NCBI RefSeq assembly: GCF_002994745.2
Contig: NC_037091.1
Span: 25,859,789-25,923,788 of the forward strand
From: Rosa chinensis
Lineage: Eukaryota; Streptophyta; Magnoliopsida; Rosales; Rosaceae
Reading direction: 5' to 3'
DNA length: 64,000 nucleotides
Under the pieces are notes generated by a model. The model did no database searches and was not told where the DNA came from. It was given only the letters and a program-made list of their open reading frames with translations. Numbering within the stretch: position 1 is the first letter of the stretch; each line of letters starts with the position of its first letter. Made by a program: the position numbers and the translations under genes. Of this stretch, positions 46,690 through 57,528 are shown in pieces.

Positions 46690-47675
46690 GTAATGGTTTG
46701 AAGATTGTAACCATTATCAAGTTTCTCTTATTTAGTTATGTGGACCTTTATAAGGATTGCCTAGTTTGTTAAACTGTTGGGATTTATGTGTGTATTTATG
46801 TGCATATTTCTTTTCAAAATGGGAAGCAAGTTCTTCGGGGTGTTCAATATCTTGAAAGTTATGGTGCAGGTATAATGCTCATTCTCATCTTTGTTAGTTT
46901 GAGAAGCCAGAAGCATATAATTTACTGCTGAAAAATTTGTCAGAAACATGTTATTTAAATCCATTTACACTACTTAAATAGTGCTGATTTAGAACAAAAT
47001 TTACATATGCAGCGGTCAGGTTGCGTTGGCAGTTTATTTGCTGTAATAAAGACATCAACAAGGTACATTCCGGTATGTTCCAACAGAGATGTCTTGTCAG
47101 CATGTGGAGGTGAAGCTTTTATATATAACACAGTTCACTTCTTAATGGCATGGCATTTTGTTTATGTCCTTGGGTGCTTTGGCTTGTAGCTATATATGAC
47201 TGTATGGCATATATCATACAATATCATCATCTATAATTATTCCCTGGGCTAACCTATAGTCATTGCTTGAGAGAGTGTTGCATTAGATTCTCTGTTTTCT
47301 TCTAGATAATACTCACGCATTAAGATCAGGAGAGTATTATGTGAAACAAACAAGAAGAAAAGGAAAAGAATAATGAAGATCTTAGGGTTGGAATAATACT
47401 ACAATAGCATATACATTTATTATATGGCATTTGTTTTGTCATTGTCTCATCTCATTTAGGAAGATACGTGTGTTCATATGTAATCTGATTGAGATGGTGA
47501 GACTAATTAAGTTGGATATTACAATGTGTAATCTAAAGAAATTCTGCTATATAACTTTTGATGTTTTTTTTTTTTTCTCTCTCTCTTGGGAAGTTCGTTA
47601 AGCTTGTGAGCGGTTTGTAAAACTGTGATTCTTGAATCTGCATACAAATATTAATATATATGATTATCAATGTAG

Positions 47676-47867
47676 GCTTTGTGCTCAACTTGGAAGGATG
47701 ATGGGGCGACTATCTTCTCTTAAGGCTGTGACAAGCAAGCTAAGATGTGGTCCTTGGCTACTAACCAAATAATGACTGTTGCTCTGCATGATGCCCCCAT
47801 TAGAGACATGGCTGGGATGCCCGAGTTGAACCTCGTAGTCACTAGGAGCTTGGACAAGACTGTAAAG
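47676..47867 (+). pseudogene. Captured RAE1 (WD40 mRNA-export factor) exon
   Basis: A 192-bp exon flanked by TGTAG and GTAAGT. In the frame from 47679 it reads LCSTWKDDGATIFS, a stop, GCDKQAKMWSLATNQ, MTVALHDAPIRDMAGMPELN and LVVTRSLDKTVK. This is the WD40 repeat region of plant RAE1-like proteins (W-x-DDG-T and GCDKQ-KMW blocks). The in-frame TAA replaces the residue before GCDK. Pseudogene exon within the CACTA element. Confidence 0.78.
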
Positions 47868-48426
47868 TAAGTAATACATATAAATGTTTTGAAAATGTTA
47901 TGAGCTTGAACGACCTATATAGCTGTCTTTCTAAAATGTTATGAGCTTGAACATTTTGGTCATTTAAAGCAGAAATATGGAGCTATTTGTTGTTTGCTAA
48001 TGCTTGATTTTCTTTATTAATTTTTATTTGCAGGGGCTTTCACAGCATTATCTGCAAATGCAGTTGTATTCACAATTGTATTGGGCATCATGTCTTCGCT
48101 TTCTGGTTTTCCTTGGCCTCGTTGTAGTTGGAGGTGCCAACATGATTGAGAAGGCATGGCATGGTGATCTGGTCTTTCACAAGCATGTCTTGATCCCTTT
48201 AAGTCTCTGTTTTTTCGCTTTTATCTGCTAACCTAGCTTGTAGTAGGTAAATTGGGGTTATTTTGCCTATTTTGTGAACTGTCACGAATAATGATTTTGG
48301 ACAGAATACCTCAATATTCAAATTACTCTTGTCAAATGTGGATTACATTTCACAGCAGCAGCTACATATTTTGTTGACAACATCCTCATCTAAAGAACAT
48401 GATGTTTGTACATAAAGTTTAAATAA

Positions 48427-48513
48427 GTTATAACTATAAAAATTGATGTCCATTGGTTATAACTATAAAAACTGATGTCCATTGGTTATAACTATAAAAA
48501 CTGATGTCCATTA
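48427..48513 (+). repeat. Three tandem copies of a 29-bp unit in the CACTA element
   Basis: GTTATAACTATAAAA(A/C)TGATGTCCATT recurs three times back to back, just before the right subterminal ACATCGGT zone. Confidence 0.9.
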
Positions 48514-49608
48514 AGAGAAATACATCAATTTCAAAAGAAAATAGATATCTCATTAATCACAGGAGATCGAATTATTATGTTGGAACCGATGTGACACAAA
48601 CTAGTGCACATCGTGTTTTAGATAGAGATCGATGTCTAATATAAGTATTGTCATCGATGAAGACTAGAAAACCGATGTGTGAGACAGTATCAGTCATCGT
48701 TTCTTAAATGAATAACGATGTTAAAATGCAAATTGTGTTGTAGGATCTATATTTCTTTAAGCATTAAAGGCAATAAAATGAGGGTTTAACAATATTTAAG
48801 CATACAAGTTTGTTATCATTTAAACGTATTTACATCGATTTATAATGAGGAACCGATGTGTATACTAGACATCGGCTAAAAACCGATGTCTGGATTTTCT
48901 GGACCTTTCTCATCACCCACTAAGACATCGGTCGGGATTCTTTTTCTCATCGGTTTTTGGCCGATGTCTGAGGGCATTTTTCTAGTAGTGACCATTAGGA
49001 ATACTATGTCTAACATTGTAAGAGGTAGTGTAGAAGAACTTGACTTGGCTACTGACTATATGGAGGCCATTGAGAGAAAATTTAAAGAGAGTGAGAAAGC
49101 AGAGGCTGCAAGATTGTCTAAGGCTTTCCATGAGCTGAAGTATGAAAGATTTGGGGGAGTTAGAGAGCACATAATTAAGTTGATCCACATTAATGCAAGG
49201 CTCAGAGAGTTACAGATGGGAGTGAATGATAGCCAAGTGGTGCATGTTGCACTGCATTCTTTGCCAAATACCTTCAGTAGGCTTAGAACTAGCTACAATG
49301 CTCTCAAAGGTACCTGGACCATAGTTGAGCTCATATGTATCTGTGCTGATGAAGAAGATAGAATTAAGAAAGAGAGAGAGCCTGCAACCTCTGTGAACCT
49401 GGTGGAAAAGCCAAAGAAAAAGAAGAACAAGCTTAAGGTCACCAAAACCATCACTAAGCCATCTGGAAACACTGCAGCACCTAACACCACCAAAGCTTTT
49501 AAGTTCAAGTGCTACTTCTGTAAGAAAGTAGGACATATGAAGAAGGACTGCTCAGGTTTTAAGGCTTGGTTGGTGAAGAAGAGTAAGAATTTCTTAAGTA
49601 CTACATAA

Positions 49609-50232
49609 ACTTTTTCTTTAGAAATTAATTTTGTCAATATTGAACCTCACACTTATTGGTTAGGTTCTGACTCACCCTTGCATATTACGAATTCTTTACA
49701 GGGATTCACAAAGAAGATGGCACCAAGAAGTGAGGAAACCAATGTCTGTGTGGGAAATGGCATGAGGGTTGCAATGAAGGGTATAGGAACCTTAAGACTA
49801 GATCTAGGTTTTGGAAATTTTTTAGTTTTTGATGATGTTTATTACATTCCCTCGATTAAGAGGAATTTGCTTTCTATGTCTCTTTTGGTTAAGACTGGTT
49901 GCTGTTTTTACATTGATTTGGATGGAATAAAAATTTCTAAAGGTTCCTTGTTATATGGTTCTGGTGTTATTTTGGATAATTATATGAAATTAAATTGTTC
50001 AATACCTCAACAAGTAATCTCACTTGTTGAAGACAGATATAACACATTAAGTAACAACACCATCACAAGTGTTAAAAGGACCTTGTTCAATGATAAATTA
50101 GCTTACTTGTGGCATAGGAGACTAGGCCACATTTCAAAAGAAAGACTGCAAATATTAGTAAAGAACAAAACACTTCCAGAACTAGACTTTTCAGACCTAG
50201 CAAACTGCATTGAATGTTTTAAGGTAAAATGA
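49609..50232 (+). pseudogene. Copia copy C protease and GAG-pre-integrase
   Basis: In frame with gag after the TAA. The protease region reads YWLGSDSPLHITNSLQGF, where copia proteases normally have W-x-L-DSG-x-TxHI: the catalytic Asp position is Gly. The rest (VYYIPSIKRNLLSMSLL) is normal. The GAG-pre-integrase segment LWHRRLGHISKERL and CIEC (zinc-binding) follows. A stop ends it at 50230-50232, with the integrase core displaced to other frames. Confidence 0.85.
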
Positions 50233-50255
50233 CAAACTTAATTCATATAGACTGC

Positions 50256-50760
50256 TAGCAGAAGTGAAAAACTGCTAGAGTTAATTCATATAGATATATG
50301 TGATCCCTTCAGGCATAGAACAATATGTGGAAATGTTTATTTCATTACATTCATAGATGACTATTCAAGGTACTGTTACATCTACCTATTGTCAGAAAAA
50401 TCACAGTCACTTGAGGCATTTAAAATTTTCAAAACTGAAGTTGAACATCAACTAGAAATAAAAATTAAGACTGTGAGGTCTGATAGGGGGGGGGTGAATT
50501 TTATGGTAAATATACTGAGCAAGGACAACAAAAGGGTCCATTTGCTTTATATCTGCAGGATGTAGGTATAAAAGCTCAATATACAACACCATACAATCCC
50601 CAACAGAATGGTGTTGCAGAGAGAAAGAATAGAACTCTGTTGAATATGGTAAGAAGTATGATGTGTGTACTTCTGGGTTGTCAAAAATGTTTTGGGGAGA
50701 ACCTTTAAGAACTGCAAACTATCTTTGCAATAGATCCTCAAGCAAGTCTGTGGATAAAAC
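50256..50760 (+). pseudogene. Copia copy C integrase core
   Basis: Pieces in different frames: ELIHIDICDPF (first Asp), FITFIDDYSRYCYIYLL, TVRSDRGG (second Asp), then TPYNPQQNGVAERKNRTL (Glu). A run of nine G at 50486-50494, where seven would keep the frame, causes one frameshift. The catalytic DDE residues themselves survive. Confidence 0.85.
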
Positions 50761-52897
50761 ACCATTTAAGTCTTGGTATGGTAGGCAACCTAGTCTGCAT
50801 CATTGCCATGTATGGGGTTGTAAAGCTGAGGCAAGAATTTACAATCCCAATTTAGGAAAACTTGACCCTAAATCTGTAACTTGTCATTTTATAGGCTATT
50901 GTGAAAAATCTAAAGGTTATAAATTCTATGCACCTCACTACTCACTTAGAATTTTTGAAACTCATCAGGTTAAATTTCTGGGGGAAAGTATTTGCAATAC
51001 TAAATTTGAAGATTTAACTGATGATTTTGAGGAAATTACAGAAAGTGAGGATACAAAAATAGAAATGCCAAACCTTAAAAATAATGCAAAAACTGAAAGT
51101 GAAGTTCACAATGCAGTAGGTGGTGACTTAGAACTTGAAAACCAAAATATTGAAGTGGCTGAACCTATACCAGATCAAAATGTTCCTAAACCTCAACAAA
51201 ATGCAGTTGAACCTAGAAGCTCACAAAGAACTAGGAAGCCAACTTTTGGTGGTCAAAATGATAATTATGAGGTTTATTTGAAAGAAGTTGAGAGCACTTT
51301 AGCAGATGATAATGGCCCTGTAAATTTTAAGCAAGCTGCAGAAAGTAATGAGTCAAAACAATGGAAGAAAACCATGGATGCAGAGCTTGAATCCATGTAT
51401 AATAATGAAGTGTGGGAGCTTGTGAAGCCAGATCCAAATCATAAGTCTATAGGCAACAAGTGGGTGTTCAAAACTAAGAGAGATGCCAAGGGAAACATTG
51501 AGAGACACAAAGCAAGACTTGTAGCTAAAGGGTTCACACAAAAGGAGGGTATAGATTTTACAGAAACATTTTCACCAGTTTTAACTAAGGACTCTTTTAG
51601 AATCATAATGGCTCTTATAGCTCACTATGATATGGAGTTACGTCAAATGGATATAAAAACAGTCTTCTTAAATGGTGAACTGGAGGAAGTGATATACATG
51701 TCACAACCAGAAGGCTATATTGAAACTGGAAAAGAAAACTTAGTCTGTAAGCTTAAGAAATCTATATATGGATTTAAACAGGCATCTAGACAATGGTATA
51801 GAAAATTTGATTATGTGGTTACATCTTTTGGTTTTACAAAAAATCTAGTAGATGAATGTGTTTATTTTAAAGTTGTTAGAAACCAGTTTGTTTTTCTTAT
51901 CCTATATGTAGATGACATTCTCCTTGCTAGCAGTAACATTATGTTACTGAAAGATACCAAAATATTTCTGTCGAAAAATTTTGATATGAAGGTTCTGGGA
52001 GAGGCTTCTTATGTATTAGGAATTGAGATAAAGAGAGACAGAGCATAAGGTTTATTGGGATTATCTCAACAAGCCTACATTTCAAAAATACTTCAGAGAT
52101 TTGATATGGCTACTTGTGCTCATGGGGAGGTTCCAATATCTAAGGGAGATAAATTAAATAAGGATCAATGCCCTAAAACAAGTGTTGAGAAAAGGGAAAT
52201 GGAGTCAATACCATATGCTAGATTAGTTGGCAGTCTTATGTATGCACAAGTGTGCACTAGGCCAGATTTATCCTTTGCAGTTGGCATGTTGTCTAGATTT
52301 CAATCTGATCCTTGACACAAGCATTGGACTGCTGGCAAAAAGGTATTGAGATACCTATAGAGGACTAAGAGTCACATGCTTGTGTATAAGCGTGTGAAGA
52401 AACTTGAACTTGTAGGCTTTACAGACTCAGATTTTGCAGGCAATTATCCTGCATCAATGAAGTCTACTTGTGGCTATGTATATATGTTGGTAGGTGGTGC
52501 AGTAACTTGGAAAACAATGAAACAATCATTGATAGCCACATCCACCATGCAAGCAGAAATTATAGCCATATATGAAGGTGTATGTGAAGTCCTATGGATC
52601 AGAAACTTTCTTTTGGAAACAAAGATTTTAAGTAATCCTGTTGATGGAAAGCTAAAAGTTTATTGTGATAATGAAGCTGCTATGTTCTTCAGTAAGAATA
52701 GCAAAAGGTCCAATAATTCAAAACATATAGACTTGAAGTTCTACAGTGTGAGAAAGAGGGTAAAAGATGGAGAGATTGAAATAGCTGCCATTAGCACAGA
52801 TGCACAGCTTGCAGACCTTTTTACCAAGGCATTACCAGTTTCAGTTTTCAAGAAGCATGTTGAAGACATGGGAATTCTCTCTAGTTTAGATTCCTGA
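50663..52897 (+). pseudogene. Copia copy C reverse transcriptase and RNase H
   Basis: A single frame over 2.2 kb with three in-frame stops: TAA 52046-52048, TGA 52313-52315 and TAG 52358-52360. It contains the integrase tail (WYGRQPSLHHCHVWGC), RT from NEVWELVKPDPNHK through ARLVAKGFTQKEGIDFTETFSPV, KKSIYGFKQASRQWY and the YVDD box (LYVDDILL), then RNase H with GFTDSDFAGN, STMQAEI and YCDNEAA, ending ADLFTKALP...FKKHVEDMGI at 52897. It was one stop-free frame until recently. A purine tract (AAGGGGAGA, 53488-53496) abuts the 3' LTR. Confidence 0.93.
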
Positions 52898-53497
52898 GTT
52901 CAGAAAGAGCAGAAGTCATAAAGATTATGTTTTCAGTTTCTTAGTTTGAAAGTTTCAATTTTATTTCAGTTTGCAGTTTATGTCAGAAACAATATGTATT
53001 CACATTTTGGTCAATGAATAAAGCTTGAGGTATTTCCAGATATATTGTTTCACAGCTTGATCTTATTTTGAAAATATTTGATTGCTGCTATTTTAGTTTT
53101 GTTGATTATCAGGTGGATGCAAATATGCATATATTCAGTAAGAGGCAAACATGCAATCCACTGGTGCTTAAGTAAATAATGTTTGCATTATGATTTTGAT
53201 ATTCAAAATTTTTAGTTAGACTATAATCAAGTGTTTACTACAGAATGACATACATTACCACTTGATTTCATCATATCAGTTTTGTAGTTCATGTGAGATG
53301 CAGAGGTTATTATTGGTGACTTGGAACAAATATGTTTACATAAGCATGTTTATTTCCAGGTTCTATTTTAGCTGCTGCGTTCTTGACAGAACTGAATGGA
53401 TCTTGAGAAACCATATATTTTAGTGCACACTTTGGCTATTTTCTGGAATGAGTTTTGGTTCAGTTGTTATGTAGACAATATTGGTCCAAGGGGAGAT

Positions 53498-54057
53498 TGT
53501 AAAATATTATTTGGACCTAATATTATCTACGTTAAGTAATTAACAAATTGATTAAGCTTATTACAATAAATAGGAAATATATGAATTATCTACCTAGACA
53601 CCTAATGAGCTTTGGTATGTCACTCATATGGTTAGGAATCCATTTTGATAAAGATAAATATCTAATTAGTTGATATGATAAATTATAGCATCTGTCAAAT
53701 AACTCATTGGCTAGAATCAAGGATTCTTTTATGGGAAGACCTATCTACCTTGTATATATAGGTGCTTGAAGTCCCTATTCACTGCGTGATAAAACATTCA
53801 GTCCTGCTCCATAGAGAGAAGTTAAACGCATAGTTGAGTAGAAGATTTCTTGCGTGTAGCTGCTTGAAGTTTTGGAGCCTGAATTATTTGTGCTGAATAG
53901 CTGTGTTGCTGCTACTGCTTTTGAAGGAATGGCTGTTGTGCATGAAGCAGGTGATGCATCTCCTCTTGTTGTATTCTAGCTCATATTGTATTGATCGATC
54001 ATTTGGTTGTGTTTATGCATTTTGTGAAATGATCTTGGTTTGCTCATTAAGTTAACA
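53498..54057 (+). repeat. 3' LTR of copia copy C (560 bp)
   Basis: TGTAAAATATTATTTGG...AAGTTAACA, matching 42761-43316. Followed by the GCACA duplication. Confidence 0.95.
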
Positions 54058-54203
54058 GCACACGGGTGCTCAAGGGCTGCAGGACCAGCGCACGGTATGG
54101 TAGCAAGGGCTAGGAGCTTGCGGCAGTTTTTGGTGAAAGAAATTTCGGGTGTTAGGATTTTTTTCCTGGCTAGGGCTTGGGTTAGAGTATCGTGCTGATA
54201 ACG

Positions 54204-54407
54204 TGTTGTAAAGAATTGGAAAAATGTATTGTATTCATCTCACCAGGAGGTTTATATAGGGTTACATCATGTATACAAAAGGCAATACATAATAGTTATA
54301 CTAATCAATCGCACATTACAAGTATGTCAATCGCATACATTACGAGTCTGTCAATCGCATACATTAAGCAATATCTATTGCATGAATAGTCATTATCATT
54401 CACAACA
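54204..54407 (-). repeat. 5' LTR of copia copy B
   Basis: 204 bp, same length as the 3' LTR. On the minus strand the first internal bases read CGTTATCAGCACGATACTC, a candidate primer-binding site; I cannot assign the tRNA with confidence. Confidence 0.92.
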
Positions 54408-54412
54408 ACTTT

Positions 54413-55009
54413 TACCACAGAAAGTAGACACAAAGGGAAACGTTCTAGAAAAATTTGATGACTAAAACAAAGCATTTGTCTCTTCAAACAATGACCACAA
54501 CACGTTCCAAATTTTTGTCAGCATAAAATCTATTTCCTCTGTGTCAACTTTGAAAAATCACCATAAATTCGATTCTTAATATTTTTCTTGACATCAATGT
54601 CAAAATAACCCTTGATGAGTCTAATTTCGAATACTGACAGAACCATAATTGTTTAAGGAAAAATACTTGGTTGAAATTGTAACATAAACACTTGATCTTA
54701 GACTTGATGCTTCGTCTCAAGCCACTATGGTTAATTCTCTAGTCAGCGCAGTCTAACCTATTTTCTCATTTCTCTGTCCTTACACAAAAGACGTTGTACT
54801 CTCTTCTTTTCCTACTTAAAACAGCTCTAAAAGACTTTTCTTCTCTCTCAAAACTCATAAGTTCAGTTTAAGATTTTTCTTCTCTCTCAAAACTCGTAAG
54901 TTCAGTTTGTTTCAGGCTTCTAAGTAAACACAACATCTTTGTAACAACTAGTTTGAAATTCTTATTTTCCTTTTACTAAATAACTAATTAACCTTAAAAC
55001 TGACCATAT
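54413..55009 (-). other. Continuation of the LTR-like host sequence
   Basis: It appears to continue the sequence interrupted at 36334. A 40-bp direct repeat (about 54829-54868 and 54869-54910, with TTCTTCTCTCTCAAAACTC) lies here. No coding region; the end of the LTR-like unit could not be fixed. Confidence 0.35.
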
Positions 55010-55018
55010 AAAAATTAA

Positions 55019-56231
55019 GGGTTAAATACTTGTTACTCCTCATACTTTTCCCTAAAAAACAGTTTGGTCCCTCGCCTTTTAAATTAAACTGAATAGTCCT
55101 TATTCTCTCTAATTCTCATATAACAAGTCCAAAATGATCCGAAAGGACTATTATGCCCCTCATTTTCTATTATTATTATTATTTTTATTTTTTTCTCTAT
55201 TTTTTTAATTTTCTCCCATTTTTTTATACTCTCTCTCTCTCTCCCTCCCTCCCTCTCTCCCTCTCTCCTGGCCGCACGGTCTCTCTCTCTCCCTCGACCT
55301 CTCTTCTTCTTCTCTTCCTCTGCCATCACCGGAGACCACCACTTCCGGCCACCATCCATTCTCCAATCCTAAGCTTCATATCATACTCCTTCCTCCTAAT
55401 CCTATTCGAAAGGAACCAAAAGGCCTCCCCTACAAGCTTGAAGGCCTCGTCGGAGCCCAAATGGGGATTCTTATCAGGGTGGAGAAGAAAAGCAAGATGT
55501 GGACAATTTCTGCTCAATTAGCCTATTGTATTTGGTCTTAATGGTGTTGATGTGGGCAAAGGGCTCTACCTGGAGGATCTTGTACCAGTTGGGAGGATTT
55601 GGGGCGGCGTTCTTGTGGGCGATGCAGAGGATCTCGAAGGTGGTGACCATGGAGGAGACGCCGTCCAGGTTCGGGCTCAGGCGAGCGCTGGAGCATCGGA
55701 GCCTTGGACCGATCAAACTCTGAGCCCAGCGACCTAATTGGGGTGGTGGTGGTTTGACGGTGAGGAAGGCGTAACGGTGGGGCTAGGTGATGCCAAGGAA
55801 GGGGTGTGGAGGGTTAGGTTGGAGAGGGGTCCGATCCCGAGGTGGAAGAGAAGTGTGGCGTCGTTTTGGGTGGATAATTTGAGGCTTTGGGAGAGGAATA
55901 GGCGCTGGTGGCGCTGGTGAGAGATAGGGATGGTGAATGGATAGTACGGATCCGTGAATGGCCGTCGCTACGGAGGGAGAAGAGGAAGAGGGAGGGGGGA
56001 AGAGAGAGAACCAGAAAAAAAAAATAGAAAAAAGAGAAAAAAAGAGAGAAAATTAAAAAAATAAAAAAAAGAAGAGAAAAATAATAAAAAAGAGGAAATG
56101 AGGGTATAATAGTCATTTTCGACCTGTTGTGTGAGAATTAGAGAGTATAAGGACTATCTAATTTAATTTAAAAGGCGAGGGACTAAACTGTTTTTCACAG
56201 AAAAGTTTGAGGAGTAACAAGTATTTAACCC
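55019..56231 (-). mobile_element. Pack-MULE carrying a J-domain gene fragment (1213 bp)
   Basis: Terminal inverted repeats of about 119 bp (55019-55137 and 56113-56231), starting GGGTTAAATACTTGTTACTCC, are flanked by a perfect 9-bp duplication AAAAATTAA (55010-55018, 56232-56240), the MULE signature. The interior is a captured minus-strand host gene fragment and no transposase. The TIRs are related to those of the MULE at 21109-26831, which suggests the same mobilising family. Confidence 0.93.
55365..55716 (-). pseudogene. Captured DnaJ (J-domain) gene fragment
   Basis: On the minus strand, 55716 to about 55520 encodes TFEILCIAHKNAA, then NWYKILQVEPFAHINTIKTKYN (J-domain helices I-II). A shift of frame near 55515 leads to LAFLLHPDKNPHLGSDEAFK, LVGEAFWFLSN and RIRRKEYDMKLRI, with the HPD motif at 55471-55481. 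The intact family protein is a plant J-domain co-chaperone that stimulates Hsp70. Here a short frame-breaking change at the helix II-HPD junction makes it a pseudogene unless an unrecognised splice repairs it. Confidence 0.82.
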
Positions 56232-56240
56232 AAAAATTAA

Positions 56241-56740
56241 CTACAGTCTCATAAAAATATAATAAATATATTTCACACTACCAAAGCAAAAAAGGTCTGC
56301 AACAACAAGGCCTACAAAACAAACTAAGTAAATTGGTGGATATCACAAAATAAGTAGATAGCTTTTGTCCACCCAAAAAAAAAAAAAAAGTGGGTAGCTG
56401 GACTATCAAATAATTCCAAACTAAAAGAACTCACCCATAGAACCTGAATATGAATGGTTTGCCTTGGTACAAACGGCAACCTAATCTGCAGCCATGTATA
56501 ATTGGCAAGAAGACAAAAACTGAGAGTTGGAGACATGAGAATGTGAAGAAGATAATTGGAGCGGGGGTAATAGAGTCACCAATGAAAAATGAGCTATTGT
56601 CAAAACTAAAATGAGCTTTGCTGTCATCTCCTCGAAAAGGTACCTTTCCAATAGTTTAAGAGAATATCTTAATATTTTAAATAATTAATAGCTAACATAT
56701 GATAATGCTTTGTCTGTGTACTGGAACAAGAGAGAGTTCT
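56241..56740. other. No recognisable feature
   Basis: AT-rich intergenic spacer between the Pack-MULE and the LINE. It holds an A-run at 56378-56389. No protein-like ORF. Confidence 0.4.
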
Positions 56741-56827
56741 TCATCTCGACCCTAGTAAACCCTAGTCAATCCTAGTTGTTGACAATCTTGGATCTACCCT
56801 TCAGAAGACAACCCCTGTCGCTGGATT

Positions 56828-57447
56828 ATGCTGCCCTTCAAGATTCTAGTATGGAATTGTAGGGGCCAAAATAACACCGAAACTCAGGATGCCCTTGTCA
56901 GTCTGGTTCGACAGCGGAATCTGAGTATTATTTTTCTCCCAAAAACCCTAGCATCACCTGATCTTCTCTCTGATGTCCGGAGGAACTTGGGATTCGATGC
57001 ATCATTTGCTCCCCTTGTAGTGATGATTGTCGTGGTCTTGGTTTATTCTAGCGCAATGAATTTCCGATACAACTCCAAAATTACTCCACTAATCATATTG
57101 ATGTGGAGGTTGGTGCTATCGGGTCAGTAGGAGCTTTTCGCTTTACATGGGTGTATGGAGTAGCTACTACTACAAATCGTACGATTACTTGGAATCTTTT
57201 GCAAACCCTAGCTGCTCAAGCTAATATGCCATGGATAGTCACCGGAGATTTTAATGAAATTCTTTGTCTTGCTAACAAATCTGGAGGTCCCCGACGGAAT
57301 ATAGCCCAAATGAATCGCTTTCGGCAAACCTTAGTGGATTGTGAATTGATGGATATGGGGTTTGTTGGTTCTCGTTACATGTGGTCTAATCGATTCACCA
57401 AAGAGAGGCTTGATTGGGCTTGTCAGAATGTTCAATGGAGGACCTAA
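56828..57447 (+). pseudogene. LINE endonuclease domain
   Basis: It starts MLPFKILVWNCRGQNN (the Asn of WNCRG is a catalytic/metal residue of APE-type endonucleases). Next is IIFLPKTLAS, where the family usually has a catalytic Glu (FLxETK) but Lys is seen. A frameshift near 57100-57125 is followed by WIVTGDFNEIL (the DFN motif) and a SNRFTKERLDWA tail. Function: nicks target DNA to prime reverse transcription. Inactive here. Confidence 0.85.
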
Positions 57448-57528
57448 TACCCCTTTTCTTGAGTTATCACACTACCCTTGAGTAGATATGATCACTGCCC
57501 TTTGCTGGTAGAAGTGATTCCATAACCA

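Larger units (their letters stand above)
44718..48990 (+). mobile_element. Non-autonomous CACTA (En/Spm-type) element with captured gene fragments
   Basis: Starts CACTACTAGAA and ends TTTCTAGTAGTG, with a 3-bp duplication ACC (44715-44717, 48991-48993): the CACTA hallmark. Subterminal zones (about 44755-44870 and 48540-48980) repeat ACCGATGT/ACATCGGT words in both orientations, as expected for transposase binding. No transposase is encoded. The 4.3-kb interior carries exons of at least three host genes (GT14, urease, RAE1), all on the plus strand with their introns. Confidence 0.92.
44514..49608 (+). pseudogene. Copia copy C gag, interrupted by a CACTA element
   Basis: Gag coding is 44514-44717 and 48991-49608. 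The first part has MLTGTNFRAWRDSVERYM and the second DLATDYMEAIERKFKESEKAEA, LRELQMGVNDSQ and a CCHC knuckle (CYFCKKVGHMKKDC, 49510-49551). Both parts share one reading frame across the 3-bp ACC target duplication, showing that gag was open when the CACTA element arrived. The frame ends in TAA at 49606-49608, with protease continuing in the same frame. Confidence 0.9.
42761..54057 (+). mobile_element. Ty1/copia element, copy C, nested in copy B
   Basis: 5' LTR 42761-43316, 3' LTR 53498-54057, and a perfect 5-bp duplication GCACA (42756-42760, 54058-54062). It inserted into the 5' leader of copy B. Gag-pol in copia order on the plus strand, with a CACTA element inside gag. Its family differs from copies A and B (longer LTR, different primer site and proteins). 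Confidence 0.95.
36335..54407 (-). mobile_element. Ty1/copia element, copy B, full-length with both LTRs, carrying a nested element
   Basis: LTRs of 204 bp at each end and a perfect 5-bp duplication ACTTT (36330-36334 and 54408-54412). After removing copia copy C (42761-54057 plus one GCACA), about 6.8 kb remains with gag, protease, integrase, RT and RNase H in standard copia order on the minus strand. It is the same family as copy A at 1-1686. Many stops and frameshifts make it inactive. Confidence 0.92.

Noticed and set aside
48886..48990. Start of the gag ORF inside the CACTA element
   Set aside because: The ORF begins in the CACTA terminus by chance; true gag begins at 44514 and resumes at 48991.
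55084..55359. 91-aa minus-strand ORF rich in Glu/Lys/Arg
   Set aside because: Translation of a CTCTCT/TTCTTC tract downstream of the captured J-domain fragment; low complexity.
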